Positions 25,055 through 34,600 of a stretch of 64,000 bases of DNA are shown in pieces. This stretch comes from Sulfotelmatobacter sp049792875 (GTDB lineage: Bacteria; Acidobacteriota; Terriglobia; Terriglobales; Acidobacteriaceae), in the NCBI GenBank assembly GCA_049792875.1, contig JBARBI010000189.1:1-64000 (forward strand), given 5' to 3'. Both the position numbers and the translations under genes were made by a program. The notes under the pieces are model-generated. The model was given only the letters and a program-made list of their open reading frames with translations. It had not been told where the DNA came from and did not search any database. Each line of letters starts with the position of its first letter. The first letter of the stretch is position 1.

Positions 25055-27052
25055 CTACATTCCCTGCTCGCTGCCGCCGCGACCCAAGGCCTTGATCTCT
25101 TCCTCGTTGCGCTTGATCTTTCCCGATTTCGTCATTCCATCGACCAAGCCGGAAACGAAAAGAGCAAAGCGCTCCTGCTGCTTGCCCACGAGCAGTTGAT
25201 CGCGGATCTGATCGCGCTTCGCGGCAAAGTCTGCTTCCGTAGGCTGCTGGTTCTCGATCACCGCCAGCACAACGGCATTGGCGCCGCTATTGATGGGGCC
25301 GCTGATCTCTCCCGGCTTCATGGTGAAGGCTACCGCGGCCGGTCCGGACATCGAGCCCACGTCAGGAACTTGTCCGTCGGGCAGAACGAAGTCGCTGGTC
25401 TTCATGGTCGCACCCAGTTCCTTCGCCGCGCGCTTCAGATCGTGTTCGGCCTTGGCGCGGTCCGACAGTTCCTGGATTTTCTGCGACAGTAGAATCGAGG
25501 AGCGCTCGTTCTTGAATTCTTCCTCCACCCGGCTATGGATCTCTTCAAACGTCGGCGTCGCCGCCGGCTTCACGGCCAGCAACTGAAACACCACGATGCC
25601 TTGCGATGCCGGAGCCACATCCGGCGGCGACTTTTCGGCTGCCGCGAATACCGCGTCCATAAACTGCGGCGCCGGCCCCAGTCCGGGCAACATATCCTTG
25701 CGGGCAAAGAAGTCGGAATTGATTACGGAAATGCCTTGCGCCGCCGCGGCCGCGTCCAAACTCTGTGACCGGGCCTGCTTCAGCAATGTGTCAGCCTTCT
25801 GCTGCGCGATCTGCTGTCCCTTCTGATGCTTCAGGACTGGCTCGATCTCGGCTTTCATCTCGTCCAAGGTCTTCATGTGAGCTTCCTGCTTATCGTCGAC
25901 GCGAATGATGTGGAAGCCGTAGCTGCTCTTCACCAGATCGCTCATCTGACCCTTGGGGAGTGAGAACGCAGTCTTCTCAAACTCGGGGACCGTCTGCCCT
26001 TTGCCGATCCAACCGAGTGATCCGCCCTGCTTCGCGCTACCGGGATCTTCCGAATATTTCTTCGCCAGATCCTCCATCTTGGCGCCGCTCTTCAACTGCT
26101 TCAGCAAATCTTCGGCGCGCCTTTGGGCCTCGGCCACGCCCTTCTCGTCTACCTTGCCGTCAGGGCCGGGCAGCGGTGTCTTGATCAGGATGTGGCTCAC
26201 CTTTACCTGTTCCGGAACGCGGTACTGGTCGCGATGCTGATCGTAATAAGCGCGCAGGTCCTCCTGTGTAACCTGGACTTCGGCCGCAGCCTTGCCGGTT
26301 TCAATGACGGCATACTTAACCTTGCGCTTCTCGGGGACCGAGTTCGCATAGCTCGCCTTGTGGCTCTCGTAAAACGCCTTCAGTTCTGCGTCCGTCGGAT
26401 GCAGGCCCTTACGCAAATCGTCCTGTTTCAACACCGCGTAGTCGAACTTGACCTTGGAATTCTGCTTGATGAATTGCTCGTGAATCTCTGCTTCACTCAC
26501 CGTGGCGCTGCCGGAAATGAGAGCCTGCAACTTGGTGAGGAGAATATCGTTGCCCACGGCCTCTTCAAACTTGGCGGGCGTCAGGTTCGCCCGCTGCAGC
26601 ATCTCTTCGTATTCCGCCTGGCCGATGAAGTTGCCTCCGGGAAAAAAGGTCGCCGCATAGCGCCCGTGCTGCAGTTCGTCTTTGACTTCCTCCGGAGATA
26701 CGCGCAGCCCCATTCGCCCCGCTTCGCTCAGCAGAGCCTGGCGGTTGATTAACTGGTCGACCGCGCGCAAGGTTTCCTGCTGGATTAGAAATGGCATTAT
26801 TTTCGATGCCATCTCCCCATAACGCTGCGCCTCCTGCTGCGCCATCTGCCGCGCGGTCAGGCGCACTTCATCGGCGCTGATATCTCCGCCATCCACCTTG
26901 GCGACGATGCCCTTGCCCGGCGAGCTGCTCAGTACGTCCCCGCCCAGGCCGCCGGGAATCAGTGTTATTACCATCGAGGCACAAATGATCAGCAGCAGCC
27001 CGCCGAGGATATACTTCGTGGTCTGCCCGGATTTTTGTAGAAATCGAATCAT
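25055..27052 (-). CDS. Membrane-anchored peptidyl-prolyl isomerase, PpiD/SurA-like
   Basis: 665 residues. One N-terminal membrane helix (YILGGLLLIICASMVITLI, about 14-33) anchors a periplasmic SurA_N-type region (about 45-200) and a parvulin domain (about 275-385) with VSHILIKT, GSAKQGGSLGWIGKG and YGFHIIRV. This is the PpiD plan: folding of outer-membrane and exported proteins at the inner membrane. The ATG has GGAG about 10 bases upstream. A C-terminal region resembling a second, degenerate isomerase-like domain follows. Confidence 0.88.
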   Translation of the reverse strand: MIRFLQKSGQTTKYILGGLLLIICASMVITLIPGGLGGDVLSSSPGKGIVAKVDGGDISADEVRLTARQMAQQEAQRYGEMASKIMPFLIQQETLRAVDQLINRQALLSEAGRMGLRVSPEEVKDELQHGRYAATFFPGGNFIGQAEYEEMLQRANLTPAKFEEAVGNDILLTKLQALISGSATVSEAEIHEQFIKQNSKVKFDYAVLKQDDLRKGLHPTDAELKAFYESHKASYANSVPEKRKVKYAVIETGKAAAEVQVTQEDLRAYYDQHRDQYRVPEQVKVSHILIKTPLPGPDGKVDEKGVAEAQRRAEDLLKQLKSGAKMEDLAKKYSEDPGSAKQGGSLGWIGKGQTVPEFEKTAFSLPKGQMSDLVKSSYGFHIIRVDDKQEAHMKTLDEMKAEIEPVLKHQKGQQIAQQKADTLLKQARSQSLDAAAAAQGISVINSDFFARKDMLPGLGPAPQFMDAVFAAAEKSPPDVAPASQGIVVFQLLAVKPAATPTFEEIHSRVEEEFKNERSSILLSQKIQELSDRAKAEHDLKRAAKELGATMKTSDFVLPDGQVPDVGSMSGPAAVAFTMKPGEISGPINSGANAVVLAVIENQQPTEADFAAKRDQIRDQLLVGKQQERFALFVSGLVDGMTKSGKIKRNEEEIKALGRGGSEQGM

Positions 27053-27204
27053 TTTCTTATCACTCCAGAGTGGAAAGGCGAGTTTTTAATTATAAACTAG
27101 GCAGGCCCCCTCCCTCCGGACGGCGTATCGTTGAAGAGTAGGAACGGCAGCCAGGGTGAAAAGGCCCTCTTAGCGGCCAAGGCAGCCCGAATCCGGCAAC
27201 CCAA

Positions 27205-27244
27205 ATTATTACAAAACTCCGCTATTGAAACGAATTAATATAAA
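27205..27244 (+). promoter_or_regulatory. AT-rich stretch, possible promoter of the GH2 gene
   Basis: A markedly AT-rich stretch in a GC-rich context, with TTACAA, TTGAAA and TAATAT/TATAAA hexamers, lies 80-120 bases before the preferred ATG at 27325. Spacing between boxes is not ideal for any one pair, so the exact promoter is unclear. Confidence 0.3.
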
Positions 27245-27324
27245 TGTTATCCATTCTCGGGGATCTTTTCGGGCCTTGTCGCCCTTTGATCGACGAGCCC
27301 GTAACGCCATTGATTAGGAGCACC

Positions 27325-30024
27325 ATGAACTCAGGCAAGCGACTGGCAATCACTCTATCCGTTCTGACTCAAATCCTGCTGGTTTCATCCCTTCCGGCCC
27401 AAGACGCAACCCAGATGAGGCACGCCACAGGAGCCAAAGTGGAGTTCCAGGATGGTTGGTCTCTGCAGACTTCGGCCAAGGTCGAAGCCAAGGGAGAAGT
27501 CATCTCGACCCCGCAGTTTTCTCCCCAAGGATGGCATGAGGCGACCGTGCCCACAACCGTCGTGGCTGCGCTGGTTAAGGACAAGACTTTCCCCGATCCG
27601 CTTTTCGGCATGAACCTTCGCGACCTCCCAGGCGTCAACTATCCCATCGGCGCAAATTTTTCCAACATTCCGATGGCACCCGACAGCCCCTTCGCGGTCT
27701 CGTGGTGGTACCGCAAACAGTTCACCGTGCCGACATCGTACAAAGGCAAGACGGTCTGGTTGAAATTCAACGGCATCAACTATCGCGCCAACATCTTCCT
27801 CAACGGAAAACAGATTGCCAACTCCGATGATGTCGCCGGCGCCTGGCGGACGTACGAGTTTAATGTGAGCGAAGGCGTCAAGCCCGGCGCGGAGAACGTC
27901 CTCGCGGTTCAGGTCTTTTCGCCCACCGACCACGACCTCGCCATCACCTTCGTCGACTGGAATCCCGCCCCGCCCGACAAGAACATGGGACTGTGGCGCG
28001 AAGTCTATCTCACCTACAGCGGCCCGGTGGCGTTGCGCTATCCCACAGTGGTGTCGAAGCTGAATATGCCCGCGAACGATAGCGCGCAGCTCACCGTCAC
28101 CGCGCAGGTGAAGAATGGAACGAATCAGCCGGTCAAGGGCACACTCAAAGGTCAAATCGAGTCGGTCAAGTTCGAACAAGATGTCGAACTCGCTCCCAAT
28201 GAAGCGAAAGACGTCACCTTCACGGCCGACACATTCCCGCAACTCGTCTTCTCCAACCCGCGCCTGTGGTGGCCGACACAGATGGGCAAGCCGAATCTTT
28301 ATCCTCTGCATATGGAGTTCGAGGCCAACGGCACGGTCAGCGACCATTCGGCTACCGAGTTCGGCATTCGTGAAGTCACCTCCGATTTCAATTCGATCGG
28401 AGGCCGCGCCTTCCACATCAACGGCAAGAACATTCTCATTCGTGGCGGCGGTTGGACGCCTGACCTTATGCTGCGCGAAAATTCGCAGCGCTTGCAGGAC
28501 GAATTCCGCTACGTCCGTGACATGGGCCTTAACACCGTCCGCCTCGAAGGCAAGCTCGAGACCCAGGAATTTTTCGACCTAGCCGATCACCAGGGCATCC
28601 TCGTCATGGCGGGATGGTGCTGCTGCGATTTCTGGGAGCGTTGGCCGCGCTGGAAACCGGTGGATTTTGAAATCGCAAAGCAGTCGCTGCGCGACCAGAT
28701 CTACCGCCTGCGCAGCCATCCCAGCCTCGTGATGTGGCTGAACGGCAGCGACAATGCGCCTCCGCCGGATGTAGAGCAGATGTATCTCGACGTCGAAAAG
28801 GAGTTGTTCTGGCCGAACCCTGTTGTTTCGTCCGCTACGGGAAAGAAAACCAGCGTCACCGGCGACAGCGGCGTCAAGATGACCGGGCCCTATGAATACG
28901 TCGCGCCCAGCTACTGGCAGGTCGACACTCCGGAGGGCCAGCCCGGACGCAAGCAGTGCAATCCTGGAGGCTGCGGCGGCGCGTACGGCTTCAACACGGA
29001 AACCAGCATGGGACCGGCTGTTCCGCCAGTGGAGAGCATCCGCGCGATGGTGGGCAAGAACCACATGTGGCCCATCGACGACGTCTGGAATTACCACGCG
29101 GGCGGTGGCGAGTTCAAAACTATCAACGTTTTCAGCGACGCGCTCGCCAACCGCTACGGCAAGTCGGACAACGTGGACGACTTCGCCACGAAGTCGCAGA
29201 TGCAGACCTACGAAGGCGTGCGCGCCATGTACGAGGCCTACAGCCGCAACAAGTATCAGGCCACCGGCGTCATTCAATGGATGCTCAACAACGCCTGGCC
29301 GTCCATGATCTGGCATCTCTACGACTACTACTTGCGTCCCGGCGGCGGATACTTCGGCGCCAAGCGCGCCATGGAAGCCCTGCATCCGGTCTACGGCTAC
29401 GACGATCACTCGATCTGGTTGGTCAGCAGCCAATATGAAGATGCAAAGGGCCTTAGGCTCACGACCAAGATCTACAACCTGGACGCAACCGAGAAGTTCA
29501 CGCAATCGAACACGGTCGATGCTCCCGCCGACAGCACCGCGAAGATCTTTGCGCTACCGGACGTCGCCGGGCTGAGCCCGACGTATTTCCTCCTTCTGCG
29601 CCTGGAAGATTCAGCCGGCAAACTCGTGGGCTCGAACCTTTACTGGCTCTCGACCAAACCCGAGACGCTCGACTGGGCAAAGGCCAATTGGTGGATGACT
29701 CCCACGGCTTCCTATGCCGACTTCACGGCGTTGTCACAACTGCCGAAAGTGAAACTGAAAGTCGCCGACCGCAGCGAACGCAAAGGCGAAGAAGAAATCA
29801 CCCGCGTTGTTCTCGAGAACCCAAGCAAGGCTCTCGCCTTCTTTGTGCGCCTGAAAGTCAACAAGGGTGAGAAGGGACAGGAGATTCTCCCGGTGGTGTG
29901 GGAAGACAACTACATTTCCCTCCTGCCCGGCGAGAAACGCGAATTGACAGCGACCTACCGCGCCAGCGCGTTAGGCACGACGAAGCCCACACTGGAGATC
30001 AGCGGCTGGAACGTGGAGCCGTAA
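27325..30024 (+). CDS. Secreted glycoside hydrolase family 2, exo-beta-D-glucosaminidase-like
   Basis: 899 residues from the ATG at 27325, with AGGAG six bases upstream; the frame extends to 27244 without such a site. The N-terminal hydrophobic stretch ending SSLPAQDA is a signal peptide. The GH2 layout follows: sugar-binding domain (WWYRKQFTVP, WLKFNGINYRANIFLNG), Ig-like domains and a TIM barrel. WLNGSDN near residue 471 and GFNTETSMG with Glu559 resemble the catalytic region of the chitosan-degrading CsxA. NNAWPSMIWHLYDYYLRPGG is a further shared block. It should release GlcN from chitosan ends, though other exo-activities of GH2 cannot be excluded. Confidence 0.88.
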   Translation: MNSGKRLAITLSVLTQILLVSSLPAQDATQMRHATGAKVEFQDGWSLQTSAKVEAKGEVISTPQFSPQGWHEATVPTTVVAALVKDKTFPDPLFGMNLRDLPGVNYPIGANFSNIPMAPDSPFAVSWWYRKQFTVPTSYKGKTVWLKFNGINYRANIFLNGKQIANSDDVAGAWRTYEFNVSEGVKPGAENVLAVQVFSPTDHDLAITFVDWNPAPPDKNMGLWREVYLTYSGPVALRYPTVVSKLNMPANDSAQLTVTAQVKNGTNQPVKGTLKGQIESVKFEQDVELAPNEAKDVTFTADTFPQLVFSNPRLWWPTQMGKPNLYPLHMEFEANGTVSDHSATEFGIREVTSDFNSIGGRAFHINGKNILIRGGGWTPDLMLRENSQRLQDEFRYVRDMGLNTVRLEGKLETQEFFDLADHQGILVMAGWCCCDFWERWPRWKPVDFEIAKQSLRDQIYRLRSHPSLVMWLNGSDNAPPPDVEQMYLDVEKELFWPNPVVSSATGKKTSVTGDSGVKMTGPYEYVAPSYWQVDTPEGQPGRKQCNPGGCGGAYGFNTETSMGPAVPPVESIRAMVGKNHMWPIDDVWNYHAGGGEFKTINVFSDALANRYGKSDNVDDFATKSQMQTYEGVRAMYEAYSRNKYQATGVIQWMLNNAWPSMIWHLYDYYLRPGGGYFGAKRAMEALHPVYGYDDHSIWLVSSQYEDAKGLRLTTKIYNLDATEKFTQSNTVDAPADSTAKIFALPDVAGLSPTYFLLLRLEDSAGKLVGSNLYWLSTKPETLDWAKANWWMTPTASYADFTALSQLPKVKLKVADRSERKGEEEITRVVLENPSKALAFFVRLKVNKGEKGQEILPVVWEDNYISLLPGEKRELTATYRASALGTTKPTLEISGWNVEP

Positions 30025-30051
30025 AGAATTGAATGATTGATGGGGGTATAT

Positions 30052-30154
30052 CCGGGTGCCCCACTTCTCCCTGGTTTTGGGAGAAGTGGGGCTTTTGTTC
30101 GTTTCAGGCGAAGAGCCCCACTTCTCGCAAAGGACGCGAGAAATGGGGCACCCG
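30052..30154. repeat. Palindromic element with two tandem hairpins, also a possible terminator
   Basis: CCGGGTGCCCCACTTCTC at the left end is matched by GAGAAATGGGGCACCCGG at the right end, 17 of 18 bases inverted. Inside lie two hairpins: CCCCACTTCTCCC with its partner GGGAGAAGTGGGG, and CTTCTCGC-AAAGGAC-GCGAGAA. A T-rich run follows the first, so it may end transcription of the GH2 gene. It lies between convergent genes. Confidence 0.75.
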
Positions 30155-30193
30155 GACGAATCGTTTCTACCCAAATAGCAAAACACTCACGTC

Positions 30194-31579
30194 TTAGGAG
30201 TCGCTGAAATCAATCATCACCGGCTTCGACCGGAACCAGTTGGTCTTGTATCCGACGTAGAGTATTCCGATCGCGAACCAGATGCCACCGACGGTCTTGG
30301 CCAGGTTATTCAGGTTCCACCAAATCAGGAGGCAGAACGCAAAACCGATCAGCGGCAGAATCGCATCGCGCAAGAGGCGCCGCTCGGCGCCGGCCTTCCT
30401 CGCAATTACCGAGAACTGCCAGAAGCACGCAAAGTTGACGCCCATGAATGCGAGAAACGCGCCAAAATTGAGCAGTTCGCCCGCATGTTCGTACGCGCTG
30501 CCGATGGAGTTCAGCAGCACGGCCCCAAGAAACGCGATACCGCCAATCAGCAGAATGTTGTAGGTCGGAGTGCTGCTGCCGGGCTTGAGGTAGCCGAAAA
30601 ACTTCCTCGGCAGAACACCGTCGCGGCCCATGCCGAAGAGCAACCGCGCCGCACCCAGCGTGCCCGTCAATCCGCTGCCGAAGGCCGCCACTATCAAGAT
30701 GAAGCCCATGGCATTAAACAGCACCAGTCCTCCGACCCGGCTGCAGATATCCATGAACGCAGTTTCAAGATTCGGAAACGTGTGCCAGTCGGGCCACACC
30801 CGCGCCCCCAGATAGGCTTCAAACCCACTGCACACGCCGGCGAAGATACAGGTCAGGACCACGGCGAGCAAGACGTTGCGCTTCGGATTCTCCACGTCTT
30901 CGGCCAGCGTGGTCACACCGTCAAAACCGATATAGGTCAGCGCAGCAAAGGAAGTGGCGGTCAGGATCTTATGCGAGTTAAACGTCTTCGGGTTGTAGAA
31001 CGGCTCAGTCGACAGCAGGCCGGCCCATCCTTGCCCGTGCCACAGGTAACGGATTGCCAACCACACGAAAAAGACCACCACTACCGACATAATCGCCAGT
31101 AAGACTTTGTTGGCACGAGCGGAGGACTTCACCCCGGCGAGATTCAACACGGTCATGATGCCCGCGATGAGCAACGCCCAGACCACAAACGGCACCTGCT
31201 GCACGTAGCGCTCATGCAGCGCCGTCGAAATCCAAACCGTGTTGATCAGTGGCTGCAGCAGGTAGTCCAGGATCATGGCCCAGCCCGCCAGAAATCCCAG
31301 ATGCGGGTTGAGTCCCTTTCCCACATAGGTGTAGGCCGAACCCGCGGTCGGATACAGGGCGCCCATGCGTCCGTAACTGACCGCGGTGATAAGCATCGCG
31401 AACAGCGCGATCAGAATGATGGTTACAAAGTGGCCATCGGAAAGCTTCTGCGCCACGCCATACAGGGGCACCGGCGCAATGGGCTGGATGAGAACGATGC
31501 CGTAGAAAATCAAGTCCCAAAGCGTGAGCGTGCGGCGGAGTCGGGGCGCGGCGGAAGAAGGCGCGGGAGTGTTTTCCAT
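30194..31579 (-). CDS. APC-superfamily amino acid / polyamine permease
   Basis: 461 residues with about 12 hydrophobic segments. The amino-acid permease plan is visible in the first helix region (LTLWDLIFYGIVLIQPIAPV), YPTAGSAYTYVGKGLNPHLGFLAGWAMILDY (quoted in part) and FAALTYIGFDGVTTLAEDVENPKRN. The closest named type by eye is the PuuP/YhdG-like group, but substrate is not readable. It converges on the GH2 gene across the palindrome at 30052. The ATG lies at 31579. Confidence 0.9.
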   Translation of the reverse strand: MENTPAPSSAAPRLRRTLTLWDLIFYGIVLIQPIAPVPLYGVAQKLSDGHFVTIILIALFAMLITAVSYGRMGALYPTAGSAYTYVGKGLNPHLGFLAGWAMILDYLLQPLINTVWISTALHERYVQQVPFVVWALLIAGIMTVLNLAGVKSSARANKVLLAIMSVVVVFFVWLAIRYLWHGQGWAGLLSTEPFYNPKTFNSHKILTATSFAALTYIGFDGVTTLAEDVENPKRNVLLAVVLTCIFAGVCSGFEAYLGARVWPDWHTFPNLETAFMDICSRVGGLVLFNAMGFILIVAAFGSGLTGTLGAARLLFGMGRDGVLPRKFFGYLKPGSSTPTYNILLIGGIAFLGAVLLNSIGSAYEHAGELLNFGAFLAFMGVNFACFWQFSVIARKAGAERRLLRDAILPLIGFAFCLLIWWNLNNLAKTVGGIWFAIGILYVGYKTNWFRSKPVMIDFSDS

Positions 31580-31643
31580 GGGTCCGGCTATTGGATTATG
31601 GCGGAGCCGAAACTGTCAATATTAAAACGATTCTGTAGATACT

Positions 31644-34600
31644 TTATCGCCAATCCCCGTAATCGAACCAGTACCCCCGTTGCTCATTACCGGACATATG
31701 GCGCGTGTTGTATTCGAGTAGGTAGTTCACATGCGCGTCGTCGAGAGGAAATGATTTCTTCGGCGTGTAGGGATAGTCGCCCATGCTGAGGAAGGGCAGC
31801 GGCGCGACATAGTTTCCTTCGGCAGCATAGAAGTCCATGTCTTTCTCGTAGCCATTGGCCGCAAAGAAATAGTCGCGCACCCAGCCCTTGGGGAGGGCGG
31901 GGAGGTGGGAAGGATCGAAGTCGAGCCGGACTTCATCGCCTGAGCCAAAGACTGCGAGTTTGTCATCCGTCGCTGTCAGCAATGGCAGCACGTCGCCGTA
32001 GCGGGTGTAGGTTCCAGACGGACGAGTGTAGGGGCCGGTCGCGCTGGCTCTTTCATAGACGTACTGCACGTTCCCAGGAGGCGTGCCCTCGATCTTGAAC
32101 GGATATCCGTGAAATTCAAGATCGGCCTGCACGAGCGGAACCGAAGTCAGACGCACGTTCCGCCCTCGATCCTGGTTTCCGTCGGCGTCATCCCGAAGCC
32201 CCGCGCTTTCACCGGGGTGAGGAATCTCGCGAGATTGCTCGGTACGGTCGATCAGTATGCCGTCCCAATAAACCTGCAGGTTCGTCGTGATTCGAATCTT
32301 CCGCGTGCCCGGTGGAAGTTTGCCGGTCAGATCGGCAGTCATAGTACGCGGACCGCCCGCGGGAAAACCCATGTCATCAATCACGCGTTTCCACTGCCCG
32401 TTCGCGTCTTTTCGGTTTGGAAGGAGAGCCTCCACATACGGCGAGATCGCCTCAATCCCAGCTTGTGATGCGGCGTACATGCTGTTCGCGGAGAAATACT
32501 CGACCTCGCCATGCAATAGCAGCCATAGCGGCCCTCCGCGATACGCTTCGCCAAGATCGAGGGTGAGACTGTGCTGCTTGGCGAATCCCAGAAATTGCGT
32601 CAGCGCGAAATCGCCGAAGTAACGGTGTGCCAGCAGATCCGGCAGGACATCGTGTCCGTGGTCATCCCATGCTCCGGCCGGTGGACGGGCGTCGTGGCTC
32701 ACTACAAGTTTGAACGGCGGATATGGCGGATTCGACGCGAAATATTCGTTGGGATAAACCTCGACGCCGGCAGCGTGATCGACAGCCAGCAGCCGCACCT
32801 GATCGAGGTACACGGCCTCCTCCAGCGGTTCCATGAAACGGAAGCTCAAAGTTTTCTCCGGGCTTTCCATCCCCTTGTCATCCTGAGCCGCAGCCTTTGG
32901 CGGCGAAGGATCCGTGCAACTGGCAGGAGAGTGCACAGGTCCTTCGCTTCGCTCAGGATGACAAGCTCCGTGGGGGCGAGGGTTTTCCTTCCCCCGAACC
33001 ATGTTGCGATCAATCTTGATGTATTCAACGGGTCGCGGAATATCTCGCTGTCCTGGCCCTACCCAGTGTCCAACCACACCCGCTCCCAGCATATCCGCGA
33101 CAAATTCGTAACGCTCGCCGTTCCAGACGAACAGTGTCGGGCAGGAACTGCCGCGCCGGTCGATCTCGAGAAAGTCCTGCTGCTTGTCCCCGGCAACTTT
33201 GATTTCATCTTGCAGCACGCCAGTCGGCCACAGCATGCGGACGATGTCGGCTTCCTTCGACTCGCCCAGGCCGACGACGATGTCGGTGGAATTCTGTCCC
33301 AGGTAGCCGTTCGATCCCGCAATCTCAAACTTCTGCCGGTTGCCGCCGGAGAAGACTTCGACCTTGGTGCCGATGGCAGATTTGTTGTCAGCCAGTCCCT
33401 TGAGCGAGAGCCGCAGCCAGTGATTCTGGTTGCCGCCTTCATTACGCAGCAGCACGGCGGGCTGCCGGCTCTGCGTGATCAAAAGGTCGGTCGCACCGTC
33501 ATTGTCGAAATCCCCCGTGATGATGTCACGTGGCTCGAACAATTCGACTTTGTCGAGGCCAACATCGGCGGTCACGTCCTTGAAGCCATCGGGACCGAGG
33601 TTGCGGAACAGACGAATTTCCCCCTTGCCCTTTCCCGGCGTCTCTCCGACTGCAATGACATCAACCCAGCCGTCGTTGTCATAGTCAAACGCCGCAATGC
33701 CAAAGGCCTGAAACCACTGCGGAACAGGAAGACTCACGGGGTCGAAGCTCTTTCCGCGATTGTTACGCCAAAGCGTGATCGCGGGAGCCTCCTGGTTCGC
33801 CAGCGCGATATCCATCCAGCCATCATGGTCAAAGTCGAGGACCGCAACGCCGGTCGGCCTCGACGGACCGTTTTTGCCCCACAGTTCGCGCAATTGGAAC
33901 TTCCCTTCGCGCGGATTTTCCAACAGAGCAGGCCCCTTCGCACCACCGGTAACCACCAGGTCCACCGCACGATCATTATTGAAGTCTGTACCGACGGCGG
34001 CGACGCTCGACGTATTGCCAAACAGCCCCGTCGAATCTGTCACGTCGGTAAAAGTTCCGTCCCCGTTGTTGCGCCAAAGGGTGTTGTATCCGGTACGTCC
34101 GGATGGGGAGACGTATTTCGCCGGCGCCGATCGCATCACGTAGAGATCGATGTCGCCATCGTGGTCATAGTCCACAAACGCAACCCCAACCGGCATGAGC
34201 CCACTTGAATCTGCGCTCGAAGAGGCATTCTGATTGGGGGCCTTGCCGACGCCTTCCCGAAGCGGCAGGCCTGCCTGCTCCGTGACGTCTTTGAACGTGC
34301 CGTTTTTCTCGTTGTGGAACAGAATCACGCGATCCTTCGTAGTCACTGCAAGGTCGGTAAACCCATCATTGTCATAATCGCCTGCAGTGCAGGCAAGGCC
34401 GTGAACCGCAGGATCGAGAGCAGCCTCCTTCGTCACTTCGTGAAACTTGCCTTTTCCTAGATTGTGATAAAGAGACATTCCGCCCTGTGACCCGCTGCCG
34501 GGAAGAAAGATATCGATCTGGCCATCGTTGTCGTAGTCAATAAAGCATGCGCCCGGACCGAGAGAAGTGAAATCAAAACCGGAAGACGCGGCGGGCTGCG

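Noticed and set aside
23449..25095. Long open frame on the + strand opposite malQ and the end of the PpiD-like gene (548 codons)
   Set aside because: It is the antisense shadow of two well-supported genes in a GC-rich region. Its product has no recognisable fold and no ribosome site was needed to explain it.
32571..34208. 545-codon + strand frame opposite the CRTAC1-TPR gene
   Set aside because: Antisense shadow. The minus strand carries the FG-GAP and ASPIC/UnbV motifs, so the + frame is unlikely to be real.
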